Shown here in pieces: positions 14,105 through 25,879 of a DNA stretch of 64,000 bases. This DNA is from Whitmania pigra (lineage: Eukaryota > Annelida > Clitellata > Hirudinida > Haemopidae). A program made the translations under genes and the position numbers. The DNA is taken from assembly GCA_021613335.1 (NCBI GenBank), contig JAJTWR010000231.1:4110001-4174000 (forward strand), read 5' to 3'. A model generated the notes under the pieces. That model saw only the letters and a list, made by a program, of their open reading frames with translations, was not told the DNA's origin and searched no databases. How positions within the stretch are numbered: position 1 is the stretch's first letter; each line of letters opens with the position of its first letter.

Positions 14105-17100
14105 CATATTACTCAAAATAAAAATCTAAGTACGACATAAAAAAAAGTTTGGCACAAGAATTTAAGCAAACTAAAAGTAGATTAAAATTGATTGTAGATT
14201 ATCAAATATGAAAAAACAATTTCATTTGCAGAAGCATTTCATTGCTCACTCACAGCAGCAGTGTAATGTTCATCTTTTATGAGGTTTTTAATTCGGTCGA
14301 CGTCTTCTTTCTGTTTGGTTTCAATTTAATGTTGATTTTTAATAACTTAATAATCACAACATGGCACTAATTAACTGAAAAGTAGCAAAATATGACTGAC
14401 CATACTTGTGGAAAACCTGCAAAAGAACAATGTATTAAATGACAAAACTTAATTTAAGAACATGAACTGATAAAACTTAATTTGGAGTCTTTGAATGAAG
14501 TTAATAGATTTATTTTTAATAAAGTTAAACTGATTATTAATAGTACGTGACTGATGATATGTAACTGCTAATTCTAATGACATTGTTGTTAAAAATATTC
14601 TTGCTTAATAAAATTCATTGACATTTAAAATTACACGAGTAATAATCATTAATTCATGTTATAATTCTTATTGTACAAGCAGGAAATTAGTGCCTTAACT
14701 GACATTAAAGACACTATTTGCAGATAGTGCTAGCTGTTTTATTAGTCATCAACTTCTTTTGTTACGTCCTCCAGCGGAGGATGTTGATGTAAAGCTATTT
14801 TTGCAAACCTATTATGTTAATGTATTTAACTAATTAACCAACTCATATGTTAATATACAAAATTAATTAACCAACTTGCATGTTAGTGCTTTAAATTAAT
14901 TAACCAACTTGTATGGGGTGAACAAAAACGAGAAAACACTCTTCCGTTTCTCCTCTTCCTTGACCTATAAAATGCAAACAACCAATATAAAATAAATTTT
15001 AAGTTAAAATGAAAATATCGAATTTTAAAAAGTTTACTTGATATTGTTCATAAACTTGTTGCACGTTGGTAAACATGCTTTGAGCTTTGAAACTCTCAGA
15101 AGTGTTCAAGACATCAACTGGTATTATTCCCTGTTAATTTAAAAATAAATGTTAACATAATAAATATTCATAACTTCTTAAAGTTAATAACTATAATTCC
15201 ATCTTAAAGTTAATAACTATAATTCCATCTTAAATTTAATAATCATAATCATTCCATCTTAAATTTATAATCATAATCATTCTATCACCACAACACTCAC
15301 CACTGATTGCAGGGGGATTGGAATTCCAATAAGTGCTGCCAAGAGTGGACAGATGTCTGCCTGAATTAAACAACCCGATAACAATTTATAGTAATGAAAG
15401 ATGTGACAATTTAGAAAAAAAATAATAAACTTAATCAAATAAATATAATTTATTTATTTATTCATAACTAAGCAAATCTAAACAAGACCTGGTTAATGTC
15501 AATTCTTTTCAAACTGTCCAAACCCCAATCTGAAATCATGTATGATTGAAACATTGGAAACATTTTTAATAATTATGATTCCAATGATGTGATGACGATG
15601 ACGACGATGATGACGACATCAACGGTGATGACAAATAACATGTTACTTGTTTCCACTTTCGCCAGGTTTCTCCCTTGGAACAGAGTAGGTTTGTTGATTC
15701 CAGCACCCCATGCAACGAAGGGTGTTTCAGTCTCCGATGGATCTCCTGCTCCATGTGAACCTGGAATAAACAAATAATTGTAATTTAATTCAATTATAAT
15801 TGTAACTCAATTCAATTATAATTGTAACAAATTTTAACATTTCATATGGATAAAGTTTAACAAACATTCAATGAAAAAAGTGACTTAAAAGACATTCAAA
15901 ATGCTTGTTTTATTTGATAGGATTTGTTATTCATCCAATAAGCTTCAGCAGCCCGAGAAATAAGCATCTACTCGCCCCAGTCGGTCATGCCGTGGTCGGA
16001 CGTGAAAACGTACGACGTGAGTCCGTCGTGGCCGAAAAACTGCTCAACGATGTCCACGATTTTTTTAACTCCTTCATCGACCACTTTAAGATTTTCAACA
16101 TATTCCCTTGATTACAAATAAAAAAGATTCATTTAAAGTTAACAATCTCTTGACATTTTATTTTATAAAAAGTGAATGATTATAATAAATTTATTTAATA
16201 AAAAGTTACTGTGAATGAGGTTTGTGAACGTGACCAGTGGTATCGAGTCCAAGCAAATGAAGGAAGAAAATCAATCCGTCCTGCTTCAACAATTCCAAGA
16301 CTTCCTTGGTAGTATTGACAAAAAATGACTGCAATTTCAAAAACACAAGCACTTCATATAAGCACTTCATTTTTCATACTAATAAATTAATTTAACTTTT
16401 AGAAATTCAGGTTAATAAATAATTTGAATGAAAAAATTAACAAATTGATCAAATAAATGAACCTGGACATTTTCAAAGACCCAAGTATCCAATTTTGTTA
16501 AGTCCTTCCCTGCAAAATCTTCACTCTGGCCTGGATACATCTCAGTGAATATGTGACCATGTCTTGCTTCTAATTAAGAAATAATTGATTAAAGAATTCA
16601 TAAATCTTGACATCATTGTATCATCATGCAATACTTCAGAAAAATCTTTTCAACCAAGTAAATTTAAATGTTTTGTAATCTTTGTTGTGTCTAAGCTATA
16701 CAAATGTTGTCAAGTTAACACTAAAGCTTTTTTCCTTAGTAATTAATACATTAATAATCATTTAATATATTAATAATATTAATAATTCAGTTTAGTAATA
16801 ATTATTTCCATTAAACGAGATGATATTTTCAATTGACATTCAAGTGCCATTGACAAAGTAATGCAAGTGTATGTCAAAATACAATTAGTGTTTAGAATTT
16901 TAAAAATGGAAATCCTGTCCAACAATAAATGAGAGCACTGAAGGTATTAACTTAACCTTTTGAGAACATAGGCAATATGTCAGGACTACCCCAGGCCCAT
17001 GTGTACCTCGACTGGTTGAAGAGAGAATCAAATTCTACTGGATTTTCCTTCCAGCCTTTAACATTGAAAAGTAGAGAAAAAGTTCACAAGGTGACTTAAA

Positions 17101-17587
17101 TTTTAAAATCGTATAAAATGATGAAAACCATCAGCTTTATACAAATAAAACATTAAGATGAAAAGTTCAAGTATTAAATACCTTTAGTTACTGCACTCAC
17201 ATCTTCATAGAAACCAGCTATAAAGGCAACATGGCCCGGTCTAGACTCTGTGGGAACTCGAGTATGCGATATTCCGTAAGTGCCAACATCTCTGACTATA
17301 TGCCTAACATAAATTGATATTAATTTATTTAATTCAACTCTTCAACTCTAACTCAGCCATTGCTACCTTAAATATGGTGTGTTGGACTTTCCAGACTTTA
17401 TCTCATAAAGCTTGTCTGCCCTTAAACCATCTGCGCTAAACAGAACAAGCCTCTTGGCAGGCGAGGCATGAGGATTGACATGAGATCGCATCCCATGCAC
17501 CAGAGGTGAGGTAAAATAGATATCGAATATTGAATATAGGAATACGACATGCACAAAAAACCCAAATATCAAAAACTTTGCATCCAT
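7399..17587 (-). CDS. PIGN: GPI ethanolamine phosphate transferase 1 (PIGN), complete, 28 coding exons
   Basis: ER multi-pass enzyme that adds phosphoethanolamine to the first mannose of GPI precursors. Minus-strand exons: 17367-17587, 17182-17303, 16957-17055, 16463-16569, 16210-16328, 15976-16106, 15647-15760, 15489-15529, 15301-15360, 15038-15130, 14909-14964, 14401-14416, 14254-14310, 13883-13962, 13420-13601, 12973-13045, 12542-12644, 12071-12151, 11747-11838, 11428-11478, 11285-11336, 9878-10022, 9545-9647, 9390-9471, 8988-9088, 8364-8523, 7762-7878, 7399-7569. All phases agree and give 942 aa; human PIGN has 931. Diagnostic segments are [13 protein letters not shown] and [16 protein letters not shown] (N-terminal signal anchor and metal-site aspartate), [52 protein letters not shown] (alkaline-phosphatase-like catalytic metal ligands), then the hydrophobic C-terminal half with [14 protein letters not shown] and [17 protein letters not shown]. 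The tail is basic (KKRKD). Intron 6 is GC-AG, exon 12 is only 16 nt, and exon 17 has two in-frame acceptors. The least certain exons are 12, 20 and 21. Confidence 0.95.
7595..7755. repeat. 34-bp tandem repeat in PIGN intron 27
   Basis: About 4.5 copies of ATTAATATTAATCAAAAGTA plus GTTATGCATTAGAA, with decay toward the exon. The last degenerate unit runs into the splice donor of exon 27 (minus-strand GTAAGC at 7761). Confidence 0.8.
8560..8745 (-). mobile_element. tRNA-derived SINE copy in PIGN intron 26
   Basis: In minus orientation it carries a decayed head (GCATGCAGATTGGCGGAATGG), a CAGCCTGCACTGCCAGAG segment and a GCGCTTTATAAATGG module, matching the copies at 293 and 53855. It lies between the exons ending at 8523 and 8988. 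It is decayed relative to the 293 copy. Confidence 0.6.
10423..10773. mobile_element. foldback element copy 1 (351 bp) with 9-bp TSD
   Basis: The ends are GGTGACCTGTCATAACAG on the left and its inverted relative CTGTTTTGACGGGTTTCC on the right. They are flanked by GCAGTTGGG (10414-10422) and GTAGTTGGG (10774-10782), a 9-bp target duplication with one mismatch. Each arm is an array of 15-18 bp modules of the type CCCCGTCAAAACAGCC / GACAAAATAG. The central core is shared, in inverse orientation, with the copy at 55080. It sits in PIGN intron 21 and has no ORF. Confidence 0.85.
13998..14100. repeat. (ATT)n microsatellite in PIGN intron 13
   Basis: About 100 bp of nearly pure ATT. It lies about 35 bp upstream (in transcript order) of the exon that ends at 13962, close to the expected branch point and polypyrimidine region. 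Confidence 0.95.
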
Positions 17588-17844
17588 TTGTTTACAGAAA
17601 TACTAACATCTCTGTCTCGGTAAACGAAATTGAGCATCCAACAACATTTGCAATTTTACTGATAGTTTTTTTTTAATTTAATAATTTTAGTACTTACACA
17701 AGCATTTGGTTTTAATATATCAAGTAATTAGAATGCTCGGCAAACAATATTTACATTTTTAATAAACAACTGCATGAGACTCCTTGCCCCTGATGATTTA
17801 CACACTTAATATTCATGAACGCAATGAAGGGAGGAACTATGCTA
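17588..17844. promoter_or_regulatory. PIGN upstream region
   Basis: This is the 257 bp between the PIGN start codon and the next transposon. It must hold the 5' UTR and proximal promoter unless a noncoding first exon lies further away. I see no clear TATA box or initiator motif. Confidence 0.3.
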
Positions 17845-18719
17845 GGAATCGACCGGGGACATTTTTAGCCGGGGTTTAGCCGGGGAATGTCGTAAATCAT
17901 TAAATCATTAAAAATGCGAACGTCCATATCTGAATCCAAGTTATCATAAAATCTCAAATTTGATGGGATAACGTCATCAAGTGTTAGTTATGAATGTTCT
18001 TGAGAGAGGCTGGGATTTGAATTCCTAATGGAGTCACACCAGGGTCAAAGTCTTAATGACTCGTCTACCGACGCCTAGTATTAATAGTTTTCAAGAGAAC
18101 TCTTAATAACTCATCATAATAAACAAAATCGTCCGATACTTGGAGCACCTTTGTGGAATAAAGCTGCTCTTAAAATACTTAGACTTAAGAAACAATCATG
18201 TTTCCTCATTCTTTGGTAAATGACTGACTACCATTTAGAACTGCTTTCACTATTGCTGGGCTGGCAAGTGAGCCATCCATCTACTCCAGGTTTGCCGCTC
18301 TGCTGGCACTTTCCAAAAGGAAAGGATCATCGGCAACACCTATACGTTTCTTCTTATACCCGTTCTCTTGTTCTATCTCTGCTTTCTCAGAGGGATGTCG
18401 TTTCAGCTTTTCCAAGGGGCAAACCCTCGTAAAACTTTAAGAGGTGACCTTTTTCATTCTAGCCTAAAGTCAAGCGACTCAAAAGACTGAATTTCTTTTT
18501 AGACTTTGATTAAATTTGATAACCAAAGATATTTAATGAAGGAATAGTAAACACAAGCTTTATATGTATATATGAATCTTGGAATGATGGAATCCTTTCC
18601 AAATAACTGCATTAATCACTGAGTTTGCAAGCTAGAAAATTACACTGTTAATACGTTAGAAAGCTTCACATCTAGATGTGCATTTTTTACCCCGGCTAAA
18701 AAAGTGACCCCTCGATTCC
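17845..18719. mobile_element. TIR DNA transposon, family 1, copy B (complete, 875 bp)
   Basis: The left end is GGAATCGACCGGGGAC and the right end is GTGACCCCTCGATTCC. The subterminal motif TTTTTAGCCGGGG is also inverted at the right. TA precedes the left end here and in copy C, and follows the right end of copy A, so a TA target duplication is plausible; the right flank here is mutated. Between 18000 and 18075 the minus strand has a tRNA-like stretch (GTCGGTAGACGAGT, then AATTCAAATCCC) that may be an embedded SINE. No transposase is visible. Confidence 0.8.
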
Positions 18720-18894
18720 AACCACCTCGTGACAAGTTTATGTGTAAATCCCTGCAAATCCCCACAGTGTATTATCGGTATAGTTCATACCGTATGACTA
18801 TTTTGGAACAAAAAACTGTCTTTAATTTCAAAGGCTCCATTTCGCAAGAGCTTGCGTGATGCATTTATTAATGATTTGCTAGGATTGGTAATGA

Positions 18895-19100
18895 TCGTTA
18901 TTGATCATATCGACTATTTATTTTAATAAAGACGATTTTCAAAAGCTGCATATCCGACCGTTGGCCTACCGTAGCAGCAACATTTGTCAAATGCCTGGCC
19001 ACGGCAGTCACCAATCTGGATCCCATCGTTCTCCAGTTCTCTCAAAATCAGCCCAGAAATTTCTTCTGCGTTTTTATACAATGTCTGGATAGACGGGTGG
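18895..19100 (-). pseudogene. hAT (ZMYM/DUF4371-type) transposase fragment
   Basis: The minus strand reads LILRELENDGIQIGDCRGQA followed by FDK. This resembles the conserved 'DCRGQgYDN' block of hAT-type transposases related to ZMYM1. Only about 55 codons are readable; the frame closes with a stop after the block, and no TIRs were found. A relic of a transposon is the simplest reading. Confidence 0.5.
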
Positions 19101-19388
19101 CATTTCGGTGAGACGAGATCGCGGGTGGGCTAGTTCCCCGACCGCGATAAAAACCAAGCTGCTACACGTCCAACAAAGAAACCATGCTCACAAGGTCCTG
19201 GACGAAGGAGGGGGTGAATAACTCCCAACAGACTCAATGATTACCGACCTTGCTTCCAACGGACTTCCGATTCTGAATTACGCCCATGACAATGGCATGA
19301 CACAAAATATACATGTGGAAGAGTTTTCGCGATCAAGAGGGGACTCAAACAAAATCAAATTACGGGTGTGAGGCATCGAGGCATCAGA

Positions 19389-20962
19389 CTATCGCAAAGT
19401 TGCAGATAGGTAAAACGCCGGACGACGCCGGACCGGAATCATAACACAGCCCCGAGTATGTCCGAATCTCTTCCAATGATAAGACCCCAAAGAGTCAGGG
19501 TAGGGAAACGACAAGCGAGGCTGGTCAGAATTGAAAAACGCTAGCAAAGACAAAAGAAAAGCCTGGAGATCCTTATCGGTGAAATCCTTCAAGGTGACTT
19601 CATCTATAACAAGTGCATCGAAAGATTTGGGGTCGTACTTATCAAACGACCGCAGGAAATGAAGGACTCCAGGCGACAGCGTGAACTCGGACGCCTCAAA
19701 GGCGAAATGAAAGCGCTTCGACGTAGGTGGAAAGTGGCCAAAGGAGACGAGAGAGAAGGACTTTCCGACCTTTGGAATCATCGAACAAAATAAAATTTTG
19801 AATTGTAGAATCATCTTCCTCCGAAGTTTTACTTTCATTGTCAGGCTCTTCCAATTTACTTAGATTCACATTTATTATTTGTTTCAAGTCCGGTCGCCAT
19901 AGATGTAAGTTGAAGGTGGCATCTGACAAATACGGTTCTGGCAAGTAACTATTACGCTTTTCTATGTTTGTCAGTTGCATGTCCGTGTACTAAAATTTGG
20001 GCAGATTTCAGTAAATTAATTTGTTAAATATGTTTTAAATTAAATTTTCTATCATGATATAAGATAATTGTCACCCTTATGAAAGTTTGAATAATCTTCC
20101 TAAAACCCATAGTAACAAAGGAGCATTTCGACGTAAAGTCATCCGCTTCATACGTTAGAAATGTACTAGAATAGTTGATTCTCTGAAAAGTCAATTAAAT
20201 TTAACCGTCAGTAAATTTTAAAATTTAAATCATTAAAAGCATCATCGTCAAAGACTTAAAATATTAATCCACAAATTATATAATAACGTCGAAAACTTCA
20301 CAATATCCATATTTCGATCATCTTACTATTACTGCTTTGATAAAATTTGTCAATCGCTCCAACTTTTCCTCTTCAGTATTAGCAGACGTGAAATAATTAT
20401 AAGGATGGTTGGACTGAAAGATCATGTCATCAAAATAATTTATTCTTATCAACTTCTGAACATATTCGACGTTGGTATGGATCTGAGAATTTGAAATTTT
20501 AATAAAATTCATCTTAAGAATAAATCAGAATGGGAACGCTGTAAAATAAATTTGACATTTTGATTAGAAACTTTTTCTGAAATCGACATTTGATCATTTG
20601 GCCTTTTTTCTCAGAGGTAATGTTTAAAAGTTAAATATTAAGATTTTAATTTTTAATTTTTGAACAAACCTCATCGCAATAAGTATCCAAATATTCCTTA
20701 AACGGTACTGAAGCTTTTCTAACGACTTAATATCGATCGTCTCCCATATGAACTCAGCTATGAATTTAAAATGGATTTTAAATAGACAATTGAACAAATT
20801 AATTTAACCAATTGTAGGTGTCTATTAAATATCAATGGTTTACCTTGTTCAGAAAGCCAATGCGCAACTCTTATCTTATTCGGGTGTTTTGCTTGAGGCA
20901 TTTTAGCCAATTTTCTTAACCACAAGAAAGGATATATATCTGTGAAAAATACGAGTTTTTGT
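19389..20962 (-). pseudogene. unrecognised multi-exon gene, probably frame-disrupted
   Basis: Spliced-looking minus-strand blocks: about 20843-20976 (begins VYYRQKLVFFTDIYPFLWLR), 20670-20746 (AEFIWETIDIKSLEKL), 20329-20512 (NVEYVQKLIRINYFDD), 20067-20175 (INYSSTFLTYEADDFTSK) and 19389-19990 (YTDMQLTNIEKRNSYLPEPY). I do not recognise the family. Two faults argue against an intact gene. Block 2 ends in phase 2 while block 3 is open only in phase 0. In the last block the frame in use closes at 19696, while another frame, about 149 codons long and reaching a stop at 19389, carries protein-like sequence (FDALVIDEVTLKDF). It could be a decayed cellular gene, a transposon-derived ORF or a gene with an assembly indel. 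Confidence 0.45.
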
Positions 20963-20984
20963 CTGTAATAGACCTGCAATTAAA

Positions 20985-21534
<550 letters not shown>

Positions 21535-23411
21535 ATCCACTTTATCTGAATATCCGATTGTCCTCGCGCTGGAGTTTTTCTTTATTGATATGACAATAGT
21601 TTTAAACTACTAACGAAAATAGTTTTAAAATTTTAAACCTAATTAATTCATCTTAATTAAATTAATCGACGAAACTAATCTAATCGTGCAGACAATTTTT
21701 CATGAGAGCCAGCCATCACGGTCATCAGACTTAGAATTGCATACAAACATTGTTAAACCAATTACAAAAAATATCTGAACAAATATAATACAATTTGAAA
21801 AAAGTGTGAGATACTAAATGTTAAGGATCGTCCATTTATTATGTCAAAAGGTTTAGGGTAATTTTTTGCCCCTTTAGACGTTTTTGAAGAGAAACCGCCA
21901 AAAGCCCTCTTTGTCTTAGCATTTTCTCATCGGATATGTCGATTCTTTTATGTCGCAGAACTTTATATCAAGCACAAAAAGAGTACTGAACTTGCCACTT
22001 TGCATCTTGATTCCCGCGGCTATCATGTTTCCCCGAAAATAAGACGGTGTCTTATATTAATTTTGCTCCAAAAGACGAGGTAGGGGCTTATTTTCGGGGT
22101 GTCTTACATTTTCATAACCAACAACCCACCAGAACATTTTATCATGTTACACAAATTAATAAGCAACAAGAGGCAGAGTATGGTTTTAATCATTTATTAA
22201 AAAAATTAATATTTTACAAGAATGTTAGAAAACCCTTCATTTAGAGTAAGTTTTAAATTAATCAAATACGTTCATACCAACTTCTTCTGGAGCATCATTA
22301 TAAATCTCCAAAATTTGAATTACTGCATGAATTTCCTGCGAATCCATTTCCCACAGAACCATTGGTCTCAATCACTCATGTTTAGCAAGAGAATATTGTG
22401 TTCATGTACCATGCCGTATTGGCAGCACAACTGTTAATGAATTGACACACTGAATTCTTAACCAAACTCACAATACCTCACAGGTTAGGCTTCACAGAGT
22501 TTCTGATCCACACTTTTACTTCTTAACATTTCCTTCATCTAACTGTTAACTGAGGTCATCATACTATGCTCGCCATTTGAGGATAATTCGAATATTCAAC
22601 TTATTTTCTTTACAGAAAGCTGTAAGCTTCTTGTCCCTTGTCTTCCATGATTTCTTTCTTACATTTGATGGAATAGCTTTTTCTTGTTGTACCCATCTTA
22701 AAATAAGGTAATGTCAAAATAACTATTAATGGTTATAATAAATCTGCTACACATTCGACGCACTGAATTAAGACATAAACACAACCCGATGCAAACTGTG
22801 TTCTTAAGAAATTCTTATTGGTTGTCTGTTTACCGTATCTGCTTACCCGCTTACATCTTACATGCAAATGGAATTATTATATAAATATTTCACTAAAACA
22901 TAACCGATATTAAATTAATGGCTTACAATCCAACTTATTATTGCGTTGCAACAGACTGTAAATACCGGCTAAAGATATTGAAGGCGGAATGTCGAATAAT
23001 GGCGATAAATTTGTATTTATTAAAAACATATTTTTAAGCAAATCAGGAGCTTGATCTGTGAAAATCGCAGTATGGTATAACAAATAAAAACAAAATGATG
23101 GCTTTTTTGCTGAAATTGTGAGATATTTCTTTTCTACTCAATGATGTAATGAAGCAAGCAAATAAAAGTAAATAAATGAACGGAGTTCAAAAACTGAGGT
23201 TCATATGAGTAAGAGCCGGGGACGTTTGTTTACTTTATAAACTAAAATTAGATGTCACAAAGAGAGCATGACATATTAGTTACATACTGAAATTATTTTT
23301 ATTTAAAAATGCTTTATAAAATTAAACAATCAACATTATAATTAAATTAAAATTGTTTTAAGATTACTTTGAAAGATCAGCTGTTCATCTGGAAAAGGCT
23401 GTTTATGCAAA
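21535..23411. other. transposon relics and CYHR1 upstream region
   Basis: At 22029-22112 a short inverted-repeat segment (TTTCCCCGAAAATAAGAC and, inverted, GGGGCTTATTTTCGGGG) resembles a widespread class of DNA-transposon ends. At about 22555-22690 the minus strand reads TTRKSYSIKCKKEIMED, a helix-turn-helix-like start typical of pogo/Tigger-type transposases, soon broken by a stop. These may be ends and body of one decayed element. The last several hundred bases before 23412 must contain the CYHR1 promoter; no clear core motif is seen. Confidence 0.45.
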
Positions 23412-25179
23412 ATGGCCGATTCTTCTGATCCTCTGTCATTGTCTCTCGGTCAATCAAGTGAGGGGAACCTGCACCTAGATTCCTCTAGCAGTTCTTTAGA
23501 GTCGGAAGCCAAACGACTTAAATCTGATCATTATGAAAGTGAACCTTCCTTGGAAGAGAGACTCGTCGGAGTTCTTTGTTGTGTTGTCTGTCTCGATCTT
23601 CCTAATTTGACATTTTATCAGGTATAACATTTCGACGCTAACGTCAATAAACTGCAAATTTAACCTTAATTTCTTCTTACTTGTCTTTAACAGTGCGCTA
23701 ATGGTCATTTGATGTGCAATAGCTGTCTTTCTCATTTGTTGGCTGACGCAAAGATCAAAGATGAAAATGCAACGTGCCCTCAATGTAGATGCGAAATTAA
23801 AAGAGAAGCTTGTATTAGAAACTTGGCAGTTGAGAAAGCAATTTCAGAGCTGCCAATTCTCTGTGGCTATTGCAACAAACAAATGCCTCGATCTGTTGTT
23901 CAGAACCATGAAAAATATCTCTGCCCTGAGAGGTCTATCAATGTTTTATAGAATTGGATTGAAACATTAGAATGATGTTAATGAAGATTAGCAGATTAAC
24001 TGGAGCACATAATGCAGGATCGTATCGTGCTCGTATGCCAGACTCGGTTGTAACTGGAGCGATAAGCATAGCTTGCTGCAATTTCACGAACCCGTCTGCT
24101 CTGTTGCAAAAGCAGTTGGCCAGGATGTTCTTCCATCAGTTCAGCAGGCTTTTGCTGTCAAAGAAAGGGAGGTGTCTGTCTTTAAAGCCATCTATGAATT
24201 GCTCAGTTGTGAAAAGTTTGTTCATGTTGGTGAGTTTGGTGCTATGATTCGACACCTCTATTGTGCTACTAATGCTTCCTTGCATGAATTTCTGGAAATG
24301 GTATTCCTTCTTTGCTGTGCATTATCTTCATGTCATATGAGTCCAAAATAATTTTTATAACCAAATATGACTTTAATATTTACTATGCAAAAGTAATGCT
24401 TATTTTGAATCAAGTTTAGTGTTTAGGTGAAGATGTAATGAACTGTAAACACTGATGTAATAATTAATAATAATTAAATGATGATTGCTAGTTTATAGTC
24501 AATAATTAGAATGATAATTCCCCTTCTTAGATCTGCAGTTGAGGCCCTACAGAACAGATGAGTACATCCCAAAGTTGTACTATGAATCCAACAGGTTTCT
24601 GGCTCATGGCCATCAGTTTACGGTGAAAGCCAGGGTGAATGAGAGTCAGAACAGCAATCCACTGCACAGTGTCATCAGAACCCTTGGCTACCAACTGTCT
24701 TTGAAAACAAAACTGAATTCTGGTCCTATTATGGTCTGAATAATACAATTTTTCCATTTCTACAGTGAATTAAGTATGCATTGTTGTGAAGCTTTTTAGA
24801 ATTATTGCCACATTATAAAAAAACTAGCTTCTATTGATGTGGTGGTACATTTTTATGCTTTTACTCATTAAATGTGTCCAGTTAACTTAACAATGCTCAG
24901 ATTGTAATTATTCCACTTAAGCTCCTAATTGTTACATACAATTTTAGGAATATAATGAACTAACTTAATAACACATTTGTACAGCTTTCATTTGTGGCTG
25001 TGAAGGGCCCATTTGGCGAAACTTATGTGAATCCGGTCATCTATGACTTTGAATTCACTGCTGAAACTCCAGAGTCCACTTACAGAGAGCTGCCGTTGCC
25101 TGGATCAACGGAATGCAACAAGTTGTTGGCAGCCAAAATAATCAATTTGAGACTCATTATTGCTCAGATCATGAAATGA
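23412..25179 (+). CDS. CYHR1: cysteine- and histidine-rich protein 1 (CYHR1/ZTRAF1), complete
   Basis: Five exons: 23412-23621, 23694-23932, 24018-24229, 24531-24733, 24985-25179. All phases agree and give 352 aa. After an acidic, Ser-rich N-terminus (about 45 residues) comes a RING-like zinc domain: [22 protein letters not shown] and [13 protein letters not shown]-type finger follows: [20 protein letters not shown], then CPER and [10 protein letters not shown] across the exon 2/3 junction. The C-terminal half contains [42 protein letters not shown] and [15 protein letters not shown], all characteristic of CYHR1. Members are cytoplasmic or perinuclear zinc proteins. The molecular role is poorly known; E3-ligase or scaffold activity is only an inference from the RING. 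A reading frame that stops inside intron 2 (about 23950) is read-through, not the true end. Confidence 0.95.
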
Positions 25180-25325
25180 AGTGTCCTGACAGCAAATAAT
25201 GAACTATATGATTATTTATTAACAACAACTAATTCAGTTTATTTGAGACATGAAATATACAAATGGAATTGAAAGCTAAGCTTTTGTTTAGAATTATTCC
25301 TTCTTTAAATGTAGCTATCAGCTTT

Positions 25326-25331
25326 AATAAA
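25326..25331 (+). terminator. putative CYHR1 poly(A) signal
   Basis: AATAAA lies 147 bp after the CYHR1 stop codon. The position is reasonable for a short 3' UTR. It is not proven. Confidence 0.45.
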
Positions 25332-25879
25332 ACATTCTGTTTGGAAGATGTCTTGCTTCAGTTCTACATTTATTCGGATTATTTTAATTTGCAAGATTTT
25401 AATTTTGTCGACTTTAATTTTCTTTTGCCACATTCTTTTTTTTTTGTGGCTCAAAAGAGTCTACGTTAAACTGCTTGAAGATGATCCTTGGAAGTGAAAA
25501 TGTGACACTAATTAAAGTAGTTGAATTGTTCTAGGGATAGCAGGTTGCGGGAAGAGTAGGTTCCAAACCTTCTTCGAGGAACCTTTCAGATTTAAATGAG
25601 TTAAATGACTTCATAAGTTTGACATTCTAAAAAAAAATGAGTGCAGCTAACATAATCCTCACTTCGTCTTCTGGATAAAAGGGCTACATAATTTTATTTA
25701 ACTGACTTAACAATTGCAAACTGTAGAATTAGTTTAATTGCTATCGCAAGTTTATTACTGATTAGGGCTACTTAATTTCAAATAATTTCCTACTTGTTAC
25801 CTGATTTTATTAATTTTCAAATTGAATGTTAAAAAAATTTAACATTACTTTATTAGTAATATGTTATTCTGAAGAAACT

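Noticed and set aside
13903..14140. Tyr-rich and Ile-rich ORFs
   Set aside because: They are translations of the (ATT)n microsatellite in a PIGN intron.
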